From assembly GCF_001421415.1 (NCBI RefSeq), contig NZ_LMKH01000012.1, forward strand, positions 281,471 through 345,470: a DNA stretch of 64,000 nt. Reading direction: 5' to 3'. Positions 58,327 through 64,000 of this stretch are shown here, one piece after another (positions within the stretch are counted from its first letter, which is position 1; each line of letters begins with the position of its first letter). The notes below the pieces were generated by a model. It saw only the letters and a program-made list of their open reading frames with translations. It did no database searches and had not been told where the DNA came from. The DNA is from Sphingomonas sp. Leaf208 (GTDB lineage Bacteria > Pseudomonadota > Alphaproteobacteria > Sphingomonadales > Sphingomonadaceae). Made by a program: the position numbers and the translations under genes.

Positions 58327-58388
58327 ACGCATCACTCCCACAATCCGTACTTCATTCACTGGCCGTATCTCATTGTATCGGCCGCATC

Positions 58389-58925
58389 TCAGATCCGCTT
58401 GGCGGTCGCGATCGCAACCTTGCAGCCGAGCCGGATCGCAGCGCTCAATACCGGATAGCCCGGCGTCTCTTCCGCCCCCGCAGCAATCGCGGTAGCCTTG
58501 TGTTCGAGTTCCTCGGCTTGGAAATCCAGGATCGCTGCCGATAGCTCGGGATCGCTGGCGCCAAGCTGAACGAGCTGCTCCTCGTAATGCTTGTCGATCT
58601 CGGTCTCGACCGCCGCCGTGCACGCCATGGCCGCTCGTGGGCTAATCGCCGCGGTCAGCGCGCCGAGCGCGAAGCCAGCGACTTTCCAAATCGGCTGCAG
58701 CACGGTCGGCCGCACGCGGCGATCGACGATCATCTTGTCGAAGAAAGCGCGGTGGCGTTCCTCTTGCTGCGCCATGTGATGGATCGAGCGCGACGCCGGG
58801 TGGCGGTCGCCAAGCACAGCCAACTGACCCGCATAAATGCGGATCGCGCCGTACTCGCCGGCCTGATCGACCCGGATCATTGAGTCCGTCGCCCGCTTGG
58901 CGTCTCCTGGCTTCCAGCCGCTCAT
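58389..58925 (-). CDS. coq7: Demethoxyubiquinone hydroxylase
   Basis: A 178-residue di-iron enzyme of ubiquinone synthesis that hydroxylates demethoxyubiquinone at C5/C6. Metal ligands are visible as Glu24 in DQAGEYGA, Glu55 and His58 in QQEERHR, and the second-half motif QAEELEHKA near 135. The short single-domain form is typical of alphaproteobacteria. The start at 58925 (MSGWKPGDAK) overlaps the dsbB stop by four bases, so the two are translationally coupled. Membrane association is expected, but no membrane helix is obvious. Confidence 0.94.
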   Translation of the reverse strand: MSGWKPGDAKRATDSMIRVDQAGEYGAIRIYAGQLAVLGDRHPASRSIHHMAQQEERHRAFFDKMIVDRRVRPTVLQPIWKVAGFALGALTAAISPRAAMACTAAVETEIDKHYEEQLVQLGASDPELSAAILDFQAEELEHKATAIAAGAEETPGYPVLSAAIRLGCKVAIATAKRI

Positions 58926-59404
58926 CTCGTCTTCCTCATGAGTGCGAATATGGTGAACGCACCGACGAGGGAAAAGATGGCGTTGAAGCCGGCGAGCGAG
59001 ATTCCGAGCAGTTTCCACTGTGGCGAATCGCAGCGCACCATCGGCGCATTCATGATCGCGGCGAGTCGCTCGGCGGCGGTCGTGCCGGCCAACGAGACGG
59101 TCGTGGTGCAGGCGGTGAAGCCGTTCCACCAGTGATATTCGATGCCGGCATGCGCGACGCCGATCAGACCGCTGAGGCCGATCAACAGCCCGGCGATGAT
59201 CACCAGCGATGCGCGCAGCGAGCGGCCGGGAACGAAGAACGTCGCCCCCGCGATCAGCACGGCGGAATAATGCGGCCAGCGCTGCCAGTGGCACATTTCG
59301 CACGGATACAGCCCGCCGAGATATTGCGAGCCGAGCGCGCCGAGCAGGAGGAACGCCGGCAGCAACAACGCGATGGCGCGCGCGATCTCTTCGTTCTTGG
59401 TCAT
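58922..59404 (-). CDS. dsbB: Disulfide bond formation protein B
   Basis: A 160-residue inner-membrane protein with four helices. The quinone-linked CXXC is Cys35-Glu-Met-Cys38 in the first periplasmic loop; the second loop carries Cys99 and Cys125. It reoxidises DsbA and passes electrons to ubiquinone, and it is translationally coupled to coq7, a ubiquinone-synthesis gene. The start at 59404 (MTKNEEIARA) is preferred; a GTG at 59428 overlapping the protease stop is the alternative. Its partners may be the DsbA-like proteins at 46.6 and 47.3 kb. Confidence 0.93.
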   Translation of the reverse strand: MTKNEEIARAIALLLPAFLLLGALGSQYLGGLYPCEMCHWQRWPHYSAVLIAGATFFVPGRSLRASLVIIAGLLIGLSGLIGVAHAGIEYHWWNGFTACTTTVSLAGTTAAERLAAIMNAPMVRCDSPQWKLLGISLAGFNAIFSLVGAFTIFALMRKTR

Positions 59405-59424
59405 GCCCAACCCGCGACGCACAC

Positions 59425-60813
59425 TCACTTGGCGGGCGCCTTGGTGGTATCCGTGGGATCGGGCTTGATCGGGCGCGGCTTGGTCGCGGCGGCGACCTGC
59501 GTTGCCCCGCCGAGGCGCGCGACCGTCTTCAGCGCATAGTAGAGCTGGAAGTCGTCGATGCCCTGCTTCTTCAGCTGATCAGGCGTCTGCGAGAAACGGG
59601 GGTCCGTCTTGGTATCCTCCTCGAGCACCGCGTTGTCGGCCTTCACCTCGTTGATCAGATGCTTGCGCAGATCGGCCTCGCGGAACACCGGGCGCGACTT
59701 GTAGTCGGGATCGGTGAGCTGCGGCACCTTGATGTCGGGTTCGATCCCGCCCTCCTGCACCGAGCGGCCGGACGGCGTGAAGTAGCGCGCGGTGGTCAGC
59801 CGCAGTGCCGTCTCGGGGCCGAGCTGGAGCACGGTCTGGACCGAGCCCTTGCCGAAGCTGCGCTCGCCCATGATCAGCGCGCGGTGGTGATCCTGGAGCG
59901 CACCGGCGACGATCTCGGAGGCGGAGGCGGTGCCGGGATCGGTGAGGACGACGACCGGCAGGCCGTGCGCGTCGTCGCCGGGCTTGGCGTAATAACGCTC
60001 GATATCGGTCTTCTCGCGGCCACGCTGCGAGACGATCTCGCCGTGGTCGAGGAATGCGTCGCTTACCTCGATCGCCTGGGTGAGCAAGCCGCCGCCATTC
60101 TCGCGGAGATCGACGACATAGCCGAGCGGACGATGCCCGAGCGACTTGTCGATCGCCATGATCGCTGCGCGGGTATCGGCGCCGGTGTTCTCGCTGAAGG
60201 TGTTGATGTTGATATAGCCGACGTCGCCGCGGACTTCCCACTTCACCGGCTTCTGGACGATGATCTCGCGCATCATCGTGACGTCGAGCGGCTTGTCGCG
60301 GCCGGGACGGACGAGGCCGAGCGTGATCTTGCTGCCGGGCTTGCCGCGCATCTTGCCGACCGCCTCGTCGAGCGAATCGCCGTAGATCAGCTTGCCGTCG
60401 ATATGCGTGATGTAGTCGCCGGACTTTACACCCGCGCGGGCGGCGGGCGAGTCTTCCTGCGGGGCGACGACCTTGATCGCGCCGTCTTCCATCTGGACGG
60501 TCAGGCCGAGGCCACCGTAATTGCCTTCGGTCATGATCCGGAGGTTCTCATAGTCGAGCGCGTCGACATACGAGCTGTGGGGATCGAGGCTGGCGAGCAT
60601 GCCCTGGATCGCACCCTTGATCAGCGTCTTGTCATCGACCTTGTCGACATATTCCGCCTTCACGCGGTTGAACACGTCGAGGAACTGGTCGAACTCGCGG
60701 TAGGTGTCGGTGTCGACTGCCGCCATCGCGGAGGTGGCCAATGGGATCAGCGTCAGCGCGCCGACGATGGCGGTCGCGGCAAGCAACGGGGTACGCAGTA
60801 TAGGACGAGGCAT
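59425..60813 (-). CDS. S41-family C-terminal processing protease
   Basis: A 462-residue periplasmic protease. An N-terminal signal/anchor (about 7-30), a PDZ domain (about 85-170, with YGGLGLTVQ and GDYITHIDGKL) and the S41 core, with DLRENGGGLL near 230 and the catalytic Ser/Lys dyad in GTASASEIVAG and RSFGKGSVQ, are present. It trims C-termini of envelope proteins and, with an EnvC/NlpD-type partner, may control cell-wall hydrolases. The envC-like gene lies just upstream, as in most alphaproteobacteria. The Thr/Ala/Pro-Lys tail is unstructured. Confidence 0.95.
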   Translation of the reverse strand: MPRPILRTPLLAATAIVGALTLIPLATSAMAAVDTDTYREFDQFLDVFNRVKAEYVDKVDDKTLIKGAIQGMLASLDPHSSYVDALDYENLRIMTEGNYGGLGLTVQMEDGAIKVVAPQEDSPAARAGVKSGDYITHIDGKLIYGDSLDEAVGKMRGKPGSKITLGLVRPGRDKPLDVTMMREIIVQKPVKWEVRGDVGYININTFSENTGADTRAAIMAIDKSLGHRPLGYVVDLRENGGGLLTQAIEVSDAFLDHGEIVSQRGREKTDIERYYAKPGDDAHGLPVVVLTDPGTASASEIVAGALQDHHRALIMGERSFGKGSVQTVLQLGPETALRLTTARYFTPSGRSVQEGGIEPDIKVPQLTDPDYKSRPVFREADLRKHLINEVKADNAVLEEDTKTDPRFSQTPDQLKKQGIDDFQLYYALKTVARLGGATQVAAATKPRPIKPDPTDTTKAPAK

Positions 60814-60963
60814 CGATGGTCCTGCAACCTGAGAAAAGACGTGTCGTACGGTCGTGATGGCGTAGCGTAGCGGAACGCTGGCGGCAACGCGCGGAGCAAA
60901 GCGGGGCCGGGGTTAATGGCGGCTGACTGGGGGGCTTGGTCGTTAACGATCGCGTATTGGATC
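60814..60963. other. Leader region of the S41 protease gene; no gene
   Basis: Together with the repeat at 60964-61088 this makes up the 304-base gap between the protease and the EnvC-like gene. It holds no open frame with coding character. A TTGCCG hexamer about 60 bases upstream of the start is not followed by a convincing -10 box. Confidence 0.5.
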
Positions 60964-61088
60964 GATCCTCCCCCGCAAGGGGGAGGTGGCGCCGAAGGTG
61001 ACGGAGGGGGAGGACACGGAACAGCGGTTGCCTCTTCCTCCCCCTCCGTCCGGCAAGCGCCGGCCACCTCCCCCTGGCGGGGGAGGAT
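60964..61088. repeat. Inverted repeat (family C), intact copy
   Basis: GATCCTCCCCCGCAAGGGGG at the left mirrors CCCCCTGGCGGGGGAGGATT at the right; the inner GGTGACGGAGGGGGAGG mirrors CTCCCCCTCCGTCCGG. The whole element can fold into one long stem. The sister copy at 31772-31892 has a decayed right arm. Confidence 0.88.
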
Positions 61089-61117
61089 TGAAACCAGGCG
61101 CCTGTCGGGTTGGCCGA

Positions 61118-62296
61118 TCAGCGCGATCCTATCAACGCGGCGACGTCGACCGGCCGCCCGCGGCGGCGAAGTTCGACGGTGATGCGGGGGTCTTCGCTGG
61201 GAGCGGTGCCGATCGTTGTGCCCATCGTGACGCGGTTGCCGGGTTTTGCGATCGTTGAGGCAAGGCCGGTGACCAGGGTGGTCCAACCGTCGGCGTGGTC
61301 GATAATAACGATCGTGCCGTAGTCACGGAAACGACGGGCGTAGCGGACCGTGCCGGCGGCGGGTGCTACGACGCGCGCGAGAGGGGCGGTGGCGAAGGTG
61401 AGACCGCGCGATCGGACGCCCGAGTCCGAGACCTCGTCGAAGCCGGTGACGAGCTTGCCCGCTACCGGTGTGCGGTACACGCCGCTAGGGGGCGGCGGCG
61501 GCGTGGTGCCCAGCGTGATCGGGCGAGGAATCGGACCGGCAAGCCCAATCAAACTGGCCGCGGTCGCCTTGGCGTTCGTCGTGGCAGCCATGCCGTCGAC
61601 GAGATCGCGCGCCCGTTCGCCGAGTGCCAACGCGCGGTCTGACTCGCTGAGCGCACCGCGGCCAAGCGATTGGCTGCGCTGGCGATGGCGCGCTTCGAGG
61701 GTGGCCAGCGCGATGCGGTCGCTCTCCAGGCGTGCGCGGCCGTCGGAAAGCGCCTTGGCGGCGAGCGTGGCGCTGGCTTGCAGGCGACGTGTTTCGGCGA
61801 GTTCGATGCGGACGGCTTCGGTACGGTGGCGGACGACGGGAAGCGCGCTGCCTAGGACTGCGCGGACGTGGACGAGGTCGTCGACCGATCCCGGCTGCGC
61901 GACGGCGACGATCGTCGGGCGACGGGCGAGGGATTCCAACGCTGCAAGGAGCCGGGCGACGGGGGCTTGCGCGCGGCCAAGCTTGGCGCGTTGATCGGAC
62001 AGCAGGCGCTCGACCAGCGTTACGCGGGCACTAGCAGTGGCGAGGTTCGCTTCGGCGGCCGTTACGCGAGCAGCTAAAGCCTGTTCTTCACGCCGCGCCT
62101 TGTCGGCGGCGTTGCGCTCCTGGTTAGCCGCTGCGGTCAGTTTAGCGGCACTGCGCGCGGCGATTGCGGCATCGCGCTTTGCCGCGACCAGACGCACCTG
62201 CTCGCTCGCGACCTCAGCGGTGTCGTTGGTCTGCGCAGTCACGCCGCCCGCCACCGCGAGCAACGCCGCGACGACGAGGCCCCTCCCCATCCTCAT
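61118..62296 (-). CDS. EnvC-like murein hydrolase activator (degenerate LytM domain)
   Basis: A 392-residue protein with a signal peptide (about 1-22), a long coiled coil (about 25-120 and 170-240) and a C-terminal LytM/M23-type domain (about 275-390). The catalytic zinc ligands of active M23 enzymes are not kept: the usual HxGxD region reads SRGLTFA, and the HxH is HADG...TGL. It therefore should be an activator of amidases like EnvC, not a hydrolase itself. It lies between rlmH (3-base gap) and the S41 protease, a conserved order. The ATG at 62296 has AAGGGTG upstream. Confidence 0.9.
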   Translation of the reverse strand: MRMGRGLVVAALLAVAGGVTAQTNDTAEVASEQVRLVAAKRDAAIAARSAAKLTAAANQERNAADKARREEQALAARVTAAEANLATASARVTLVERLLSDQRAKLGRAQAPVARLLAALESLARRPTIVAVAQPGSVDDLVHVRAVLGSALPVVRHRTEAVRIELAETRRLQASATLAAKALSDGRARLESDRIALATLEARHRQRSQSLGRGALSESDRALALGERARDLVDGMAATTNAKATAASLIGLAGPIPRPITLGTTPPPPPSGVYRTPVAGKLVTGFDEVSDSGVRSRGLTFATAPLARVVAPAAGTVRYARRFRDYGTIVIIDHADGWTTLVTGLASTIAKPGNRVTMGTTIGTAPSEDPRITVELRRRGRPVDVAALIGSR

Positions 62297-62299
62297 GCA

Positions 62300-62722
62300 T
62301 CACCCTTCGCGGTGATAGGGGTGGTTGGCAAGGATGCTGGTGGCACGGAAAAGCTGTTCGGCGAGCATCGCGCGAGCGAGCAGATGCGGCCAGGTCGCGC
62401 GGCCGAACGAGAACAGCAGGTCGGCCTCGTCGCGCGCCGCGTCGTCGAAGCCGTCGGCGGCGCCGATCATGAACCGCGCCTCCCGCACGCCGTCGTCGCG
62501 CCATCGCTCGAGCTTTTGCGCGAACTGCGTCGAGGACAGCGTCTCACCCTTCTCATCGAGGAGAATGCGCTTGGTCTGCTCGCCGACGAGCGGGATCTTG
62601 CCGCCGGTGTCGGGGAGCTCGCTGACCTTGGTCGGCCAGACGATCCGCTTGAGATAGCGGTCGACGAGCTCGGCCTCGGGCGAGCGCCCGATCCGACCGC
62701 GGGCGACGATGTGGAGCAGCAC
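62300..62722 (-). CDS. rlmH: 23S rRNA (pseudouridine-1915-N3)-methyltransferase
   Basis: A 140-residue SPOUT methyltransferase acting on helix 69 of 23S rRNA in assembled ribosomes. The knot-forming C-terminus contains FMIGAADGFDD, LLFSFGRATWPHLLARAMLAEQLFRA and the invariant tail NHPYHR. It is slightly shorter than E. coli RlmH (155) but complete. It lies directly downstream of rsfS with an 18-base gap, in the conserved nadD-rsfS-rlmH run. Confidence 0.95.
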   Translation of the reverse strand: MLLHIVARGRIGRSPEAELVDRYLKRIVWPTKVSELPDTGGKIPLVGEQTKRILLDEKGETLSSTQFAQKLERWRDDGVREARFMIGAADGFDDAARDEADLLFSFGRATWPHLLARAMLAEQLFRATSILANHPYHREG

Positions 62723-62740
62723 CGCCGCCTCTAGGTCGGT

Positions 62741-63148
62741 TTAGTCTTCGTCGGTGAAGGTCGGCACGGGCGGTGGCGCCGGTGCGTCGCCGAATGCCCA
62801 CATCCGCTCCAGATTGTAGAAGCTGCGGACTTCGGGGCGGAACAGGTGGACGATGACGTCGGTCGCGTCGATCAGCACCCAGTCGGCGGTCGGCAGGCCT
62901 TCGATCTTCACCGGACGCTTGAACTCGGCCTTGATCCGCTCGGCCAGCTTCTGCGCCATCGAGGCGACCTGGCGGGTCGAACGACCGCTGGCGATCACCA
63001 TGTAATCGGCGATGCTGGTCTTGCCCGCGAGCGGGATCGAGATGGTCTCGACCGCCTGGTCGTCGTCGAGCGACGCGAGGATCAGGCGATGCAGCGCCTC
63101 AACCTCTTCGGGGTCGGTCGCGCGAGGGGCAGTAGGGGAAGTGGCCAA
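62741..63148 (-). CDS. rsfS: Ribosomal silencing factor
   Basis: A 135-residue RsfS/Iojap protein that binds L14 and blocks subunit joining when nutrients fall. The core has the family segments IADYMVIASGRSTRQVASMAQ near 48-68 and VKIEGLPTADWVLIDATDVIVHLFRPEVRSFYNLERMW... near 80-118. It is flanked by nadD (21-base gap) and rlmH, as in most bacteria. Confidence 0.95.
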   Translation of the reverse strand: MATSPTAPRATDPEEVEALHRLILASLDDDQAVETISIPLAGKTSIADYMVIASGRSTRQVASMAQKLAERIKAEFKRPVKIEGLPTADWVLIDATDVIVHLFRPEVRSFYNLERMWAFGDAPAPPPVPTFTDED

Positions 63149-63169
63149 GTCAGCTCCTGGGTAAGGGTA

Positions 63170-63808
63170 TCAATCCGGCAACGTGCCGGAACGGTCGGGC
63201 GGCCCAGCAACGTGCCGGAACCAGTCTGGATTCACGGCGCGCAGGCCGGTTGCGGAGGTCGGGTCGGGTCGGAAGCGCAACAGCACGAGGGCCGGCAATC
63301 TCCACGTCGTCCAGCTCTTCGCATGGTCTGTGCGCCGTTGGAAGCGCCGCAGCCAACCCATCGCGGGGGCCGCGAGGGCGCGCCCGTCATATCCCGGACG
63401 CGCGATTACCGCAATCGGAACCTCGCGGGTGATCTGGCGCCAGTTCTTCCAGCGGTGGAAGTCGGCGAGATTGTCCGCGCCCATCAGCCAGATGAAACGG
63501 ATTTTCGGGTAGCGCCGCTTGAGCTTGCGGATCGTGTCGAGCGTGTAGCGGGTGTGGAGCCGGGCCTCGATATCGGTCGCGCGGATGGGTGCGCGGCGCG
63601 CCATCACGCGCGCGGATGCGAGGCGTGCGGGGAGCGGCGCCATGTCGTTGGCGGCGTCCTTGAGCGGGTTGCCGGGGGATACCAGCCACCACGCCTCGTC
63701 GAGCGCGAGCGCGTCGATCGCCGCAAGCGTGATACCGCGGTGGCCACGGTGGGCGGGATTGAACGACCCGCCGAGGATTCCGACGTGGGTCAAGGCTCGA
63801 TGAACCAA
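63170..63808 (-). CDS. nadD: Nicotinate-nucleotide adenylyltransferase
   Basis: Adenylates nicotinate mononucleotide in NAD synthesis. It has about 212 residues. The nucleotidyltransferase signature GILGGSFNPAHRGH is at the N-terminus, WLMGADNLADFHRWKNW near 127, and the ISSTxIR-like region is replaced by SATGLRAVNP near 195. No ATG is available: the start is probably the TTG at 63808, or the TTG at 63793 (five codons later). The 5' end overlaps the RelE/ParE-type gene by up to 19 bases. The RsfS gene follows after 21 bases. Confidence 0.9.
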   Translation of the reverse strand: MVHRALTHVGILGGSFNPAHRGHRGITLAAIDALALDEAWWLVSPGNPLKDAANDMAPLPARLASARVMARRAPIRATDIEARLHTRYTLDTIRKLKRRYPKIRFIWLMGADNLADFHRWKNWRQITREVPIAVIARPGYDGRALAAPAMGWLRRFQRRTDHAKSWTTWRLPALVLLRFRPDPTSATGLRAVNPDWFRHVAGPPDRSGTLPD

Positions 63809-64000
63809 TTCTCACGTTCATGATGAACCCGAACGACCTGCACTACATTGCCGACTATGCGATGTCGAATGATATAGGGCGTATTGAACACTCGCAGGAT
63901 ACGGTAGCCGTCGCGATGTAGGCGTCCCCCTCGCGGAAAATTCTCGAGAAACCTGGACCTGAACCGGATGGCGACCAATATCCGCAGCGCCCACTCGGGA
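63790..64000 (-). CDS. RelE/ParE-type toxin, C-terminal part (cut by window edge)
   Basis: The last 69 residues of a protein whose 5' end lies beyond the window. The sequence RFLENFPRGGRLHRDGYRILRVFNTPYIIRHRIVGNVVQVVRVHHERENWF has the RelE/ParE core: a conserved arginine in YRIL, the beta hairpin of the sheet and the terminal RVHH...RENW. Such toxins cut mRNA on the ribosome (RelE) or poison gyrase (ParE). An antitoxin gene would be expected upstream, outside the window. It overlaps the 5' end of nadD. Confidence 0.8.
   Translation of the reverse strand, partial: PEWALRILVAIRFRSRFLENFPRGGRLHRDGYRILRVFNTPYIIRHRIVGNVVQVVRVHHERENWFIEP

Overview
The window looks like chromosomal core DNA of a sphingomonad (Alphaproteobacteria, Sphingomonas or a close relative). 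This rests on the high-G+C coding style, the alphaproteobacterial-type SerC and Coq7, the gene order nadD-rsfS-rlmH-envC-S41 protease, an XrtA/PEP-CTERM regulatory cluster, and many short intergenic inverted repeats. No tRNA, rRNA, CRISPR array, insertion sequence or prophage gene was seen. Genus assignment is inference from protein families, not a database match.

Region by region. 1-6.2 kb (+): a transglutaminase-like protease, then a tight run DnaJ-like, YihY, fabI, DUF4160, DUF2442, aroC, and a secreted Gly/Thr/Met-rich protein. 6.2-12.0 kb (-): DUF559 nuclease-like/hisZ/purA and serC/serA. 12.2-15.7 kb: extensin-like lipoprotein, LOG-family protein, membrane cytochrome c, prephenate dehydratase. 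15.8-18.3 kb (-): PepSY protein, PhoP-like regulator and histidine kinase. 18.4-20.5 kb (+): Uup-type ABC-F ATPase and a small secreted protein. 20.5-28.2 kb (-): PEP-CTERM glycosyltransferase, PrsK, PrsR, a TPR protein and a DUF815 ATPase, divergent from a mannose-1-phosphate guanylyltransferase. 29.9-31.8 kb (+): DUF885 hydrolase.

32.2-46.0 kb (-): one long run mutY, serine hydrolase, nudC, sdaA, M3 peptidase, cysteine-synthase-family enzyme, fused hydantoinase/5-oxoprolinase, GH3 glucosidase. Much of it reads as peptide, serine, cysteine and 5-oxoproline breakdown. 46.0-52.0 kb (+): DUF721, two DsbA-like proteins, SMC, a 58-residue membrane protein. 52.2-54.9 kb (+): a radical-SAM protein and a DUF4130-UdgX fusion, a probable nucleic-acid repair or modification pair of unknown chemistry. 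55.1-57.3 kb: aldo/keto reductase, DedA protein, DJ-1/PfpI protein. 57.8-64.0 kb (-): secreted hypothetical, coq7, dsbB, S41 protease, EnvC-like factor, rlmH, rsfS, nadD and a RelE/ParE toxin cut by the window edge.

The most interesting signals are the radical-SAM/UdgX module; a duplicated palindromic TGCACTT element lying about 100 bases upstream of both the radical-SAM gene and the DJ-1 gene; a toxin-antitoxin-like gene pair translationally coupled between fabI and aroC; the peptide/oxoproline operon; and at least seven families of inverted repeats that occupy almost every convergent gene junction.
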